From Muribaculaceae bacterium (GTDB lineage: Bacteria > Bacteroidota > Bacteroidia > Bacteroidales > Muribaculaceae), in NCBI GenBank assembly GCA_022509085.1, contig JAFLTW010000014.1, positions 1 to 58,532 on the forward strand: a DNA stretch of 58,532 nucleotides, given 5' to 3'. A program made the translations under genes and the position numbers. This document shows positions 17,933 to 25,868 of this stretch, piece by piece; the stretch's first letter is position 1, and each line of letters opens with the position of its first letter. The notes beneath the pieces are model-generated. The model ran no database searches, was not told where the DNA came from, and was given only the letters and a program-made list of their open reading frames with translations.

Positions 17933-19420
17933 CTAAAGGGGAGCGTAATAGATCAGGGTGTCGCCCCCGACGGTGATGAAGGGGATGGCGACACGATCAT
18001 AACGATAGGCCGGCACGATCATATGGATGGTCGTGTCGAGTCGTTCGTAGGGGGCAATGAGATGGCCGCGGTAGTTGACGGCGCGCGGCACCTGCGCCGA
18101 GGGCTGTCCCTCGCTGAGGTCGGCGTCGCGCAGGTCGGAGGGTACGACACCGATCACCGGCGTCATGTACCACTGCCAGAGCAGATGGTAATGGAAGGGG
18201 GAGCGCCAGGCGTTGGCATAGGGAATGCCCAGCGTGGCCTTGGGAGGATAGAGGGGGTTGGGGGAGTCATAGAACACTGTGCCTGTCTCCGACTCCTCGA
18301 GCAGGGCCATAATCCGGTTGAAGTCTTCCGTATAGCGTGCCTGCCAGTAGATGGCCAGCGCGGTCTGCGCCGTGCAGAGGCCGGCGATGGCCAGCGTGGA
18401 GAGCCGGCGCGCCAGGGGGGAGAGGCGCAGCGGCATCCGGAAGATGAGAAGAAGTGTGGCCACGATTGCGGCCAGCGAGGGCCAGTAGAAACTGCGGGGC
18501 GTGTTGGCCGTAAGGAACCCGATGGCGAATCCCGCCGCCATGATGCCCAGGCAGACGATGAAGACGTCGGAGCGCAAAGCCTCGAGCAGCACACCGCGAC
18601 CCTTGCGCGAGAGGAGCAGGCAGACGACGGTGAGACCGAAGACGTAGACCACCAGGAAATACTTCCAGGAGAGGTGCCACTGCGGGCCACCCATGCTGCT
18701 GCCAAGGCGGCGCAGCATGCCCGGCGAGAGGGCAAAGATGAGCATCGCTATGAAGTAGACGGCCACAGCCGCGTAGAAGCGGCCTGAGAGGCGGAAACGG
18801 CGCGTGGCGGCCAGCAGGAAGAGTCCGCAGAGGGTGGCGGCGGCGAAAGCCTCGTGCCAGCCACCGGCCAGAAACGCCATGACGAGCGTGGCCGCGAAGA
18901 GCCAGGGGGAACTGCCGCGTCGGTTGTCGCTGCCGGAGCTGCCGCCTTGGCGTTCGCCGCGGCGCAGCAACCATAGGAACAGGAGCGTCACGGCTCCGGC
19001 CCAGATGTAATTGAAGGAGTAGATGCGCTCGAAGAGGGTGTCGCGCCAGTGGATGAAGAGGATAAAAAACGCCCACATCACCACCAGACGCAGCGCCGAA
19101 GGCCGGGATGAGGCAAAACGCAGCGCGAACCATATGGAGAGTGCCAGCAGCAGGCCGGTAAAGAGCGGGAAGAGCTCGCGGCCCGGCGAGAAGATCGACT
19201 CCAGGGGAGCCGTGATGTTGGGAATGCGGCCGTTGTCGAAGCCCCGCACATACTCTGCATAGCGCGCCAGCGTGGAGAGCGAGAAAGATCCGCCCCCGAC
19301 GTCGTCGCGCCATACGGACATGTAGCCCCAGTCGTCGAGATAGAGAGGGGTAATATAACTCATCGCCGCGTAGAGCGCGGCGATGAGTATGAGTATAATG
19401 CTGGTGGCTCTCAGGCGCAT
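17933..19420 (-). CDS. Polytopic membrane protein, DUF6056-like
   Basis: A 495-residue protein with about ten membrane helices and an N-terminal periplasmic loop (LYLDDWGYMSVW, GFDNGRIPN). It resembles the DUF6056-type or GT-C-like membrane proteins found in polysaccharide loci. The acidic DDW in the first loop is the kind of residue used by GT-C glycosyltransferases, but no activity can be claimed. The ATG at 19420 (MRLRATSIILILIAALY) is preferred because the 27 upstream residues are basic and overlap pckA. It is 28 bp downstream of pckA, probably in the same transcript. Confidence 0.65.
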   Translation of the reverse strand: MRLRATSIILILIAALYAAMSYITPLYLDDWGYMSVWRDDVGGGSFSLSTLARYAEYVRGFDNGRIPNITAPLESIFSPGRELFPLFTGLLLALSIWFALRFASSRPSALRLVVMWAFFILFIHWRDTLFERIYSFNYIWAGAVTLLFLWLLRRGERQGGSSGSDNRRGSSPWLFAATLVMAFLAGGWHEAFAAATLCGLFLLAATRRFRLSGRFYAAVAVYFIAMLIFALSPGMLRRLGSSMGGPQWHLSWKYFLVVYVFGLTVVCLLLSRKGRGVLLEALRSDVFIVCLGIMAAGFAIGFLTANTPRSFYWPSLAAIVATLLLIFRMPLRLSPLARRLSTLAIAGLCTAQTALAIYWQARYTEDFNRIMALLEESETGTVFYDSPNPLYPPKATLGIPYANAWRSPFHYHLLWQWYMTPVIGVVPSDLRDADLSEGQPSAQVPRAVNYRGHLIAPYERLDTTIHMIVPAYRYDRVAIPFITVGGDTLIYYAPL

Positions 19421-19448
19421 TGTCTGATATGTTGCCCGGAGCGTTGTG

Positions 19449-21053
19449 TCAGAGTTTCGGACCGGCCTTGGCGATCTCCTTGCCGGCGGGGTTGCCCTCA
19501 AACTTCTGGAAGTTGTTGATGAAGCGTCCGGCGAGGTCTTTGGCCCTCTTATCCCATTCCGCGGGGTCGGCGTAGGTGTCGCGCGGGTCGAGGATGGCGG
19601 GGTCTACTCCCGGCAGCTCGGTGGGCACGGTGAAGTTGAAGTAGGGTATCGTCTTCGTGGGGGCCTTGTCGATGGCGCCGTCGAGGATGGCGTCGATGAT
19701 GCCGCGGGTGTCCTTGATGGAGATGCGCTTGCCGGAGCCGTTCCAGCCGGTGTTGACCAGATAGGCCTTCGCGCCGGTCTTCTCCATACGCTTCACGAGT
19801 TCTTCGGCGTATTTTGTGGGATGGAGCGAGAGGAAGGCGAGGCCGAAGCAGGCCGAGAAGGTGGGCTGCGGTTCGGTGATGCCGCGTTCGGTGCCGGCGA
19901 GTTTGGCAGTGAAGCCGCTCAGGAAGTAATACTTGGTCTGCTCGGCGTCGAGGATCGAGACGGGAGGCAGCACGCCGAAGGCGTCGGCGCTGAGGAAGAT
20001 TACGCGTGTGGCGTGCGGACCCTTCGAGATGGGCTTCACGATGTTGTGGATATGGTCGATGGGATAGCTAACGCGCGTGTTTTCCGTCACGCTCTTGTCG
20101 GCGAAGTCGGGATGGCCGTTCTCGTCGACGGTGACGTTCTCGAGCAGGGCGTTGCGGCGGATGGCGTTGAAGATGTCGGGCTCGGAGTCTTTGTCGAGGT
20201 TGATCACCTTGGCATAGCAGCCGCCCTCATAGTTGAATACGCCGTCGTCGTCCCAGCCGTGTTCGTCGTCGCCGATGAGCTTGCGCTTGGGGTCGGTGGA
20301 GAGGGTGGTCTTGCCGGTGCCGGAGAGGCCGAAGAAGATGGCCGTCTCGGTCTCGTCCATGTTGGTGTTGGCAGAGGCGTGCATCGAGGCGATGCCGCGG
20401 AGGGGGTTGAAGTAGTTCATCATCGAGAACATACCCTTCTTCATCTCGCCGCCATACCATGTGTTGAGGATGATCTGCTCCTTCTGCTTGATGTTGAATG
20501 CAACGACGGTCTCGGAGTTGAGGCCGAGTTCCTTATAGTCTTCCACCTTGGCCTTGGAGGCGTTGAACACCACGAAATCGGGCTCGAACTTCTCGAGCTC
20601 CTCCTTGGTGGGGCGGATGAACATGTTGGTGACGAAGTGGGCCTGCCATGCCACCTCCATGATGAAGCGCACGTTGAGGCGTGTGCTCTCGTTGGCGCCG
20701 CAGAAGCAGTCGACCACGTAGAGGGTCTTGTCGGAGAGCTCGCGGGTAGCCTTCTCGCGCAGCTTGTCCCACACCTCGGTGGAGATGGGCTTGTTGTCGT
20801 TCTTATATTCGTCGGAGGTCCACCATACGGTGTTTTCCGTAATCTCGTCTTTTACGAGGTATTTGTCTTTGGGGCTGCGGCCGGTGTATTCGCCGGTCAT
20901 TACGTTGACTGCTCCGAGGTCGGTGAGCACACCCTTCTCATAACCCATGAGTGCCGGTGCAGTCTCATCTTTGAAGAGCTGTTCGAACGAGGGGTTGTGG
21001 ATGATTCCTTTTACGTCTTTGATGCCGTAACGTGATAAATCTAAATTTGCCAT
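19449..21053 (-). CDS. pckA: Phosphoenolpyruvate carboxykinase (ATP)
   Basis: Converts oxaloacetate and ATP to phosphoenolpyruvate, CO2 and ADP. In Bacteroidales it mostly runs in the carboxylating direction, fixing CO2 on the way to succinate. The 534 residues match the family. The P-loop [11 protein letters not shown] lies at about residues 242-252, preceded by [17 protein letters not shown] and followed by [24 protein letters not shown], the kinase-1a and metal-binding signatures. Start [13 protein letters not shown] at 21053. A TAATTTTG -7 element (complement of 21088-21095) is 34 bp upstream. Confidence 0.97.
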   Translation of the reverse strand: MANLDLSRYGIKDVKGIIHNPSFEQLFKDETAPALMGYEKGVLTDLGAVNVMTGEYTGRSPKDKYLVKDEITENTVWWTSDEYKNDNKPISTEVWDKLREKATRELSDKTLYVVDCFCGANESTRLNVRFIMEVAWQAHFVTNMFIRPTKEELEKFEPDFVVFNASKAKVEDYKELGLNSETVVAFNIKQKEQIILNTWYGGEMKKGMFSMMNYFNPLRGIASMHASANTNMDETETAIFFGLSGTGKTTLSTDPKRKLIGDDEHGWDDDGVFNYEGGCYAKVINLDKDSEPDIFNAIRRNALLENVTVDENGHPDFADKSVTENTRVSYPIDHIHNIVKPISKGPHATRVIFLSADAFGVLPPVSILDAEQTKYYFLSGFTAKLAGTERGITEPQPTFSACFGLAFLSLHPTKYAEELVKRMEKTGAKAYLVNTGWNGSGKRISIKDTRGIIDAILDGAIDKAPTKTIPYFNFTVPTELPGVDPAILDPRDTYADPAEWDKRAKDLAGRFINNFQKFEGNPAGKEIAKAGPKL

Positions 21054-21087
21054 GTTTAAGATTTTTTGTTTACCTGGTTATTGCCCA

Positions 21088-21095
21088 CAAAATTA
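21088..21095 (-). promoter_or_regulatory. -7 element of the pckA promoter
   Basis: TAATTTTG on the minus strand, 34 bases before the pckA ATG. A clear -33 TTG is not seen. Confidence 0.5.
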
Positions 21096-21116
21096 ATAAA
21101 AAAATCATTATCAGGG

Positions 21117-21146
21117 TTGAAATTAGGGCAAAAATAATTAATTTTG
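21117..21146 (+). promoter_or_regulatory. Promoter of tsaE-birA
   Basis: TTG (21117-21119), exactly 19 bases, then TAATTTTG (21139-21146): a full match to the Bacteroidota consensus. The tsaE ATG at 21152 comes only five bases after the -7 box, so transcription should begin at or next to the start codon. Confidence 0.75.
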
Positions 21147-21151
21147 TTGAT

Positions 21152-21583
21152 ATGAAACCGATAGAGATAGAAATAGGGAGCCGTGAGGGATTGGCCGATG
21201 CCGCCAGGCGTTTTCTGGAGGTGGCGCGCCCCGGCGCGGTGTATGCATTCCGGGGGGCGATGGGAGCCGGCAAGACCACCTTCATAGCCGAGCTGTGCCG
21301 CCGGCTGGAGAGCGCAGACGAGGCGTCGAGTCCCACATTCAGCATCGTGAACGTCTACGACACGGAGCGCTGGGGGAGGGTGTATCACCTCGACTGCTAC
21401 CGTCTCGAGAGCGAGGAGGAGGGCTACGATATAGGGGTGGAAGACTACTTCGCCTCCGGCTGCGCATGCTTTGTGGAATGGCCCGAGAAGATCGAGGGTC
21501 TGCTGCCCGAAGAGACGGTAGACGTGGAGCTGAGCGTCTTGCCCGACGGCAGGCGCCTGCTGAGAATGGAGGCGCCGCGATGA
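21152..21583 (+). CDS. tsaE: tRNA threonylcarbamoyladenosine biosynthesis protein TsaE
   Basis: An ATPase that drives TsaB/TsaD turnover in t6A37 modification of ANN-decoding tRNAs. It has 143 residues. The P-loop is AMGAGKTTFIAELC and SSPTFSIVNVY is the conserved switch region; HLDCYRL and FVEWPEK are also TsaE hallmarks. The ATG at 21152 gives MKPIEIEIGS; an upstream in-frame ATG at 21032 would overlap pckA and add a non-homologous stretch. Its stop overlaps the birA ATG (ATGA), so the two are coupled. Confidence 0.93.
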   Translation: MKPIEIEIGSREGLADAARRFLEVARPGAVYAFRGAMGAGKTTFIAELCRRLESADEASSPTFSIVNVYDTERWGRVYHLDCYRLESEEEGYDIGVEDYFASGCACFVEWPEKIEGLLPEETVDVELSVLPDGRRLLRMEAPR

Positions 21584-22317
21584 GGCAGCTCTGGATTGAG
21601 GAGACGGCCTCCACCAACGCCTACGTGAAGGAGCATCGCGACAGCGTGGAGCCGATGACCATGGTGCTGGCGCGGCGCCAGACCGCCGGACGCGGTCAGC
21701 GGGGCAACTCGTGGGAGTCGGCCCCGGGAGAGAACCTCACCTTCTCGCTGAGGTTCGTGCCGCGAGGCATACGGCCCACGGAGCAGTTTACCATAAGCGA
21801 GGCCGCGGCGCTGGCTGCCGTAGACACCCTCGCCGCCTACGGCGTGAAGGCCGCGGTGAAATGGCCCAACGACATATATGTGGCCGACGGGAAGGTGTGC
21901 GGCATACTGATTGAGAATGTGATTGCCGGCACCGAGATTGCGGAGAGCGTGATTGGCATCGGGCTTAACGTAAACCAGACCGTCTTTGAGAGCGATGCGC
22001 CCAATCCCGTGTCGATGGCCGGGCTCACGGGACGTCGCTACCCCCTGGAGGAGGTGACGGCGACGTTCGGCCGGGCGCTCCGACGCCGGCTCGCGGAGGG
22101 CTCCCTGGGGAGCCGGGCGCTACACGAGGAGTATACGGCGCGGCTCTGGCGCGGCGACGGCGCCTTTCATCCCTTCGTGGAGGCTGGCGGCGAGAGGGTA
22201 GAGGCCGTCATCGACGGCGTGGAGCTGACGGGCCATCTGCGCCTGCGCCTGCGCAACGGCGAGACACGCAGATATGCTTTCAAGGAAGTTTTTCCCGTGC
22301 TTTTGCACGATATTTAA
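21580..22317 (+). CDS. birA: Biotin--[acetyl-CoA-carboxylase] ligase
   Basis: Attaches biotin, through biotinyl-AMP, to the lysine of biotin carrier proteins. It is a 245-residue single catalytic domain without the N-terminal helix-turn-helix of the E. coli repressor, so it should not regulate biotin genes. The biotinyl-5'-AMP loop is RRQTAGRGQRGNSWES, with VKWPNDIYV and GKVCGILIEN next, all characteristic. The start at 21580 overlaps the tsaE stop. A longer open frame upstream is an out-of-frame reading of tsaE. Confidence 0.93.
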   Translation: MRQLWIEETASTNAYVKEHRDSVEPMTMVLARRQTAGRGQRGNSWESAPGENLTFSLRFVPRGIRPTEQFTISEAAALAAVDTLAAYGVKAAVKWPNDIYVADGKVCGILIENVIAGTEIAESVIGIGLNVNQTVFESDAPNPVSMAGLTGRRYPLEEVTATFGRALRRRLAEGSLGSRALHEEYTARLWRGDGAFHPFVEAGGERVEAVIDGVELTGHLRLRLRNGETRRYAFKEVFPVLLHDI

Positions 22318-22328
22318 ATAATTTTGAT

Positions 22329-22336
22329 TAATTTTG
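22329..22336 (+). promoter_or_regulatory. -7 element before the secreted protein gene
   Basis: TAATTTTG (22329-22336). A TTG at 22303-22305 is 23 bases upstream, longer than the usual 19-21, so this is a moderate call. It would give an 80-nt leader that contains a seven-codon reading frame of no clear meaning. Confidence 0.45.
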
Positions 22337-22418
22337 CGTCAACGACCTCTCCGACACTGACCGCTGAGGGAGGAGACCAACCATGAAAAACAACAAATTA
22401 TACTAAAAATACTGATTT

Positions 22419-23051
22419 ATGAAAAAACTTTTACTACTTGCAGCAGTGGCATGTCTTGGCCTTAGCGCCGGTGCCCAGCAGACAATCAAGGTGACCGTAG
22501 AAGGTCAGGAGATCCAGAACAACGCCACCGTACAGAGCTACAACATCAACGAGGCAGCATTGGCAGCCGGTGCCGGTTTCCAGCTCGACCCCGAGGTGAT
22601 GGTTACGATAAGCGAGGAGGCCGAGGTGACGGTTACGGCTCTCAACACGACTGTAGACGTGAGCGCTCCCAACCTGCAGCTCTGCTTCGGCGGCCAGTGT
22701 GTACAATTCGAGAAGGGCCGTTCGCTGACGCAGAAGAAGGTGGTAGCTGCCGGTCAGGCCACTCCGCTGATTTTCGACACGGTGCCTCTATTTGCAGGTG
22801 AACAGGGCAAAGAGCCCGACTACGCCTTCATTGCCGCAGCCACGATCACCATTGCAGCCGCAGGACTTGACAGCGACTTCGTATTCAACATCGAGCTTCT
22901 TTACAACCCCGGTGGGGCTGGCGTAGAGGGTCTCGTAGAGGAGTCTGCCGCTCCGGTATACTACAACCTGCAGGGCCAGAAGGTGACCAATCCCGAGAAG
23001 GGCATCTACGTGGTCAAGGCCGGCAAGGAGGTAAAGAAAGTAATCCTCTAA
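22419..23051 (+). CDS. Secreted protein with C-terminal YYNLQG-type tail
   Basis: A 210-residue secreted protein. The signal peptide MKKLLLLAAVACLGLSAGAQ is followed by a mature part rich in beta-forming residues. The last 35 residues read VYYNLQGQKVTNPEKGIYVV then GKEVKKVIL. The same tail pattern (YY-DLQG-R-V-NP-GIY) ends the proteins at 40119-41459 and 41549-43264. It resembles the C-terminal sorting or anchoring domains of Bacteroidota secreted proteins, although I cannot assign it to the type IX system. Function is unknown. It is preceded by a Bacteroidota -7 element and followed by tRNA-Arg. Confidence 0.75.
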   Translation: MKKLLLLAAVACLGLSAGAQQTIKVTVEGQEIQNNATVQSYNINEAALAAGAGFQLDPEVMVTISEEAEVTVTALNTTVDVSAPNLQLCFGGQCVQFEKGRSLTQKKVVAAGQATPLIFDTVPLFAGEQGKEPDYAFIAAATITIAAAGLDSDFVFNIELLYNPGGAGVEGLVEESAAPVYYNLQGQKVTNPEKGIYVVKAGKEVKKVIL

Positions 23052-23078
23052 CCTGAAACCTGACATCGCTACATTTTT

Positions 23079-23108
23079 TTGCGGTGCGCTCAAAAATTAT
23101 TAACTTTG
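23079..23108 (+). promoter_or_regulatory. Promoter of tRNA-Arg
   Basis: TTG (23079-23081), exactly 19 bases, TAACTTTG (23101-23108), a perfect consensus promoter 14 bp before the mature 5' end of the tRNA. Confidence 0.85.
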
Positions 23109-23122
23109 CACCGCAAAAGCCT

Positions 23123-23196
23123 GGTTCCGTAGCTCAGCTGGATAGAGCAACAGCCTTCTAAGCTGTGGGTCTTGGGTTCGAATCCCAACGGAATCA
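23123..23196 (+). tRNA. tRNA-Arg (anticodon TCT)
   Basis: A 74-nt cloverleaf. The acceptor stem GGTTCCG pairs with CGGAATC; the D-arm is AGCTCAGCTGGATAGAGC; the anticodon stem ACAGC/GCTGT encloses the loop CTTCTAA, giving anticodon TCT, which reads AGA and AGG. The T-arm is TTGGG-TTCGAAT-CCCAA. The discriminator is A and no 3' CCA is encoded. tRNA 3' ends are common integration targets, but no integrase or duplicated tRNA end was seen. Confidence 0.97.
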
Positions 23197-23228
23197 CAAG
23201 AAATGCGGCCCTTGGCCGCTTTTCTTGT
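23197..23228 (+). terminator. Terminator of tRNA-Arg
   Basis: An extended inverted repeat, CAAGAA-at-GCGGCC-ctt-GGCCGC-tt-TTCTTG, starting immediately after the tRNA. The GCGGCC/GGCCGC stem is followed by TTTT. Confidence 0.85.
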
Positions 23229-23236
23229 GATAGAGT

Positions 23237-23395
23237 GTGAGCTTGAAGAATACGTCAGCCCGAAGGGCTGGTGTTCGGTGGCGAAGCCATCAAGACTCAC
23301 CTCAATCACGATCGCGAGTCGGAACTTAGCGCATGTCAAGGCGAAGCCTTGGTGCGCGGTTCGCGAAGCGAAAAGTTACCGACCGCAATCACGAT
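23237..23395 (+). repeat. Two tandem three-way-junction elements beside the RAYT gene
   Basis: Two units of the same architecture. Unit 1 spans 23237-23300: the outer stem GTGAGCTTGA/TCAAGACTCAC has a bulged A in its 3' strand, and two inner hairpins are CAGCCC-GAA-GGGCTG (23256-23270) and GGTGGC-GAA-GCCATC (23277-23291). Unit 2 spans 23318-23383: the outer stem GTCGGAACTT/AAGTTACCGAC again has a bulged A, with inner hairpins CAAGGC-GAA-GCCTTG (23337-23351) and TTCGC-GAA-GCGAA (23360-23372). Each is followed by CTCAATCACGAT or CGCAATCACGAT (23301-23312, 23384-23395). The stems differ in sequence but keep pairing, so structure is what is conserved. Confidence 0.8.
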
Positions 23396-23396
23396 A

Positions 23397-23585
23397 GAGC
23401 CGCCGGCTCCTTTTGATTTAATTAACAAATGAATGGAGCCTCCGGCTCCATTCGGCAACAAACGATGCCACCCCCATCCCGGCCCCTGCCCTGCAGCCCC
23501 AGCCCCCGCCCGGCCCCGAGGAGCGGCAATGTTTGTTCGTGAATTGAGATGCAGGCTCAATTCATTTGTCCTCAATTCATTTGTC
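23397..23585. repeat. Further hairpins and a 15-bp direct repeat before the RAYT gene
   Basis: GAGCC-GCC-GGCTC (23397-23409) and TGGAGCC-TCC-GGCTCCA (23434-23450, ends near exact) are two GC hairpins. Pyrimidine- and C-rich sequence fills 23461-23520. GAATTGAG...CTCAATTC forms an inverted pair at about 23541-23563, and CTCAATTCATTTGTC occurs twice in tandem (23556-23570 and 23571-23585). No gene is seen between the tRNA terminator and 23603. Confidence 0.65.
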
Positions 23586-23602
23586 CCTAACCCCCCGAAG
23601 CC

Positions 23603-24544
23603 ATGAAAATCTACCACAAGACTCGCTGCCCCTACCACGACTACCGCTCCAAATGCATCTACATGATCACCCTCATGAAAGAGCCGGGCGTGGAGCCCTT
23701 CTCTTTCCTCTTCGGCACAAAAGAGCAGCGCTTCCAGGATGCAGGCGTCAGATACTCGCCCCTTGGGCGCCTAATCGTAGATACCCTCCGAGCCCTCCCC
23801 GACCGCTTCCCGGGCATCCGCATTAACCGCTACATCGTGATGCCCGATCATCTGCATTTCATCATCGAAATCCTTGAAAAAGACCGCTACCATCTCGGAG
23901 ATATCATCAGCCGTTTTACCCGCGATTGCAACGTGGCGAATCCCAAATACGAGCGCATCTTCGAGCACGGCTACCACGACCGTATCCTGCGCCGTCGCGG
24001 CCAGCTCAACAATATGCGCAATTACATCCAAGACAACCCCCGCAGGCGACTCATAAAAGAAAACATGCCCTGGTATTTCAAAACTCCCCTGCTTCTCAAT
24101 CTCTTCGGCAAAGATTACGTGATTTTCGGCAATTTCTTCCTTCTTAAAGATCCCGACCTAACGCCGGTCAGGATCAGCAGCAAATATTCTGAATCCGAAC
24201 TCAACGCCTGCCTCGCCAAATACGAAGAAACGATTCGTGGGGCCGGCGTCCTCGTCTCCCCCTTCATAAATGATCAGGAAAAGGCCTATCGCAACCAGGC
24301 CATAGCCAATGGCGCCAATCTTATCTATCTTACTCGAAATCCTATCCCGGAGCGATTCAAACCCTCAAAAATGCTCCACGATCTTTGGAATGAGGGCCGA
24401 TTATTAATAATCTCCACCTATCACCCCTCCCAACCGGAAAAACTCACGCGCCAAGAATCACTCGCTATGAATGCTCTTGCTGAGAAAATTTCATCCGAGA
24501 CCTTTGGCGAGCTCCTCCTGCATCCCCTCTATAAACGGCCGTAG
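23603..24544 (+). CDS. REP-associated tyrosine transposase (RAYT-like) fused to a SMF/DprA-like C-terminal domain
   Basis: A 313-residue protein. Residues 1-190 are a Y1 HUH domain: the metal motif HLH is at 83-85 (MPDHLHFII) and the catalytic tyrosine is Y141 in NYIQDNPRRR, the Y-x3-NPxR form typical of RAYTs rather than IS200 TnpA. RAYTs bind and cut REP hairpins and are usually single copy. The C-terminal part (about 212-300: GAGVLVSPFIND, EKAYRNQAI, GANLIYLTRN, RFKPS, GRLLIISTY) reads like a Rossmann-type SMF/DprA or LOG nucleotide-binding domain, an unusual addition. The start MKIYHKTRCP at 23603 is the first good ATG. It sits just after structured repeats, the layout of a REP/RAYT unit. 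Confidence 0.82.
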   Translation: MKIYHKTRCPYHDYRSKCIYMITLMKEPGVEPFSFLFGTKEQRFQDAGVRYSPLGRLIVDTLRALPDRFPGIRINRYIVMPDHLHFIIEILEKDRYHLGDIISRFTRDCNVANPKYERIFEHGYHDRILRRRGQLNNMRNYIQDNPRRRLIKENMPWYFKTPLLLNLFGKDYVIFGNFFLLKDPDLTPVRISSKYSESELNACLAKYEETIRGAGVLVSPFINDQEKAYRNQAIANGANLIYLTRNPIPERFKPSKMLHDLWNEGRLLIISTYHPSQPEKLTRQESLAMNALAEKISSETFGELLLHPLYKRP

Positions 24545-24674
24545 ATCCCCGGTAAGAATTTGTCTGGGTAGTATCACCATCTTTTTTTAGTGCCATTATT
24601 AGTGCCATTGGTGCCAAAATCGGTGTTTTTTGATGCCATTTTTGGGGCCGTTGGGGCAGGAATTGGGTTTCTGT

Positions 24675-24706
24675 TTGTGTATTATCATAAATTCTTGCTA
24701 TATTTG
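24675..24706 (+). promoter_or_regulatory. Promoter immediately before the secreted protein gene at 24711
   Basis: TTG (24675-24677), 21 bases, TATATTTG (24699-24706). Only four bases separate the -7 box from the ATG at 24711, so the transcript would be leaderless or nearly so. Confidence 0.55.
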
Positions 24707-24710
24707 CGGG

Positions 24711-25868
24711 ATGAAGAAGATTTACAGCATGATGATGGCGGCGATGGCAAGCATCGCCGTGATGGCCGGTTCCACACCTGAGGCGGCGGCCGAAACGGCG
24801 TATATGGCGCCGGCGAAGGTAAACCTGCAGGGCGCCACGTCGCCCGGCGTGTACCAATACATCCCCAATATCTCGGTGGAATGGACCGGCCAGACCGTGA
24901 CGGCAACGCCCGGCGGACTGCGCGGCACCCTCACCATCAACGACGGCAAACCCATCGCCATCAACCGCATGTCGATCCATAACGTATCGATGGGCGACGG
25001 TGACGGCGACGGCGGTCCCGTGTGGCACGCCGCCGGCGCGAGCCCCGACCATCCCGCCAACCTGAACCTTGAAGGCGGCGACACACCTCAGCGCGCGCCA
25101 GTCCTCTTCACGGCACTCCGCATCGAGCTCTACGATATAGTGCGCAGTGAAGTGAACCCCGAAGCGGGCACCTACGTCATCACCCTCCCCGAGGGTATCG
25201 TGCAGAATCCCCAGGGCGCAATCAATCCCGAACAGTCGTTCAGCTTCAAGATAATCAAGGGCACCACCAAAAATCCCGTGGTGTCGCCCCTGCCCAATCC
25301 CGGCGACGATGACGAGCCGCTGCCCCCCTTCGAGCGTATCACCGTGAAGTGGGAAGGGCTGACGATAGAACGCATCACGGCCTCCCCGTTCGTAGTGATT
25401 TCAAGTCCGGAAGAAGACAGCGTGGTGTATCTTCCCGTCACCGTCTCCGACTCCGGTGAAGAGGCATATATCGACGTGGAGGAGGTGTTCCGCAACCCGG
25501 GCGTGTATGCCTTCCAGTGGGACAATTCAAGCGTATGGTTCAGCGACGGCACCATCAACGACATATTGTTCATGTCTTACAACATCGCTCCCTCCGCTGA
25601 GGAGGAGACTCCCGCCGGTGATACGGATGAGCCGGGCGGCGACAATCCCGGAGACGACACCGACAATCCGAGAGAAGACCCGGATGATGAAGGAGAGGAC
25701 AGCCCCGGCGAGGCCGCGGTAGGCGCCGTGCAACCTGACGCCGACGGCAGGGTGAGCGTCTACACCCTCGACGGAGTGTCGAAAGGACGCTACCCCGCGG
25801 AATCGGTCCGCGAAGCGCTGCCCGAAGGCCTCTATATCGTAAACGGGAAAAAGACCCTTATACGCTGA
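24711..25868 (+). CDS. Secreted Ig-like repeat protein with acidic C-terminal linker
   Basis: A 385-residue secreted protein. The signal peptide is [20 protein letters not shown]. Two Ig-like modules begin with [17 protein letters not shown] (about residue 50) and [18 protein letters not shown] (about residue 212); the same I-x-V-x-W-x-G opening recurs in the proteins at 41549, 40119 and 52183. A strongly acidic Asp/Glu/Gly/Pro linker occupies about 300-335 ([17 protein letters not shown]). The chain ends with [12 protein letters not shown] ... [16 protein letters not shown], a variant of the YYDLQG tail. I chose the ATG at 24711 because it starts the signal peptide; 27 upstream residues are not convincing. 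Its 3' end overlaps thyA by 11 bp (convergent). Confidence 0.75.
   Translation: MKKIYSMMMAAMASIAVMAGSTPEAAAETAYMAPAKVNLQGATSPGVYQYIPNISVEWTGQTVTATPGGLRGTLTINDGKPIAINRMSIHNVSMGDGDGDGGPVWHAAGASPDHPANLNLEGGDTPQRAPVLFTALRIELYDIVRSEVNPEAGTYVITLPEGIVQNPQGAINPEQSFSFKIIKGTTKNPVVSPLPNPGDDDEPLPPFERITVKWEGLTIERITASPFVVISSPEEDSVVYLPVTVSDSGEEAYIDVEEVFRNPGVYAFQWDNSSVWFSDGTINDILFMSYNIAPSAEEETPAGDTDEPGGDNPGDDTDNPREDPDDEGEDSPGEAAVGAVQPDADGRVSVYTLDGVSKGRYPAESVREALPEGLYIVNGKKTLIR

Noticed and set aside
22383..22406. Seven-codon frame ATG...TAA (MKNNKLY) in the leader of the 22419 gene, as a leader peptide
   Set aside because: It lacks any codon pattern related to attenuation and no alternative terminator structure was found. 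It is probably incidental.
23197..23228. Terminator hairpin as part of a CCA-encoding tRNA 3' end or an att site
   Set aside because: The tRNA does not encode CCA and the sequence after it is a simple hairpin. No duplicated tRNA 3' end or integrase was seen, so there is no support for integration.
24545..24710. Repeated AGTGCCATT / GTGCCA strings between RAYT and the next gene as a repeat element
   Set aside because: The repeats are short and irregular with no structure. I treat them as chance or decayed sequence.
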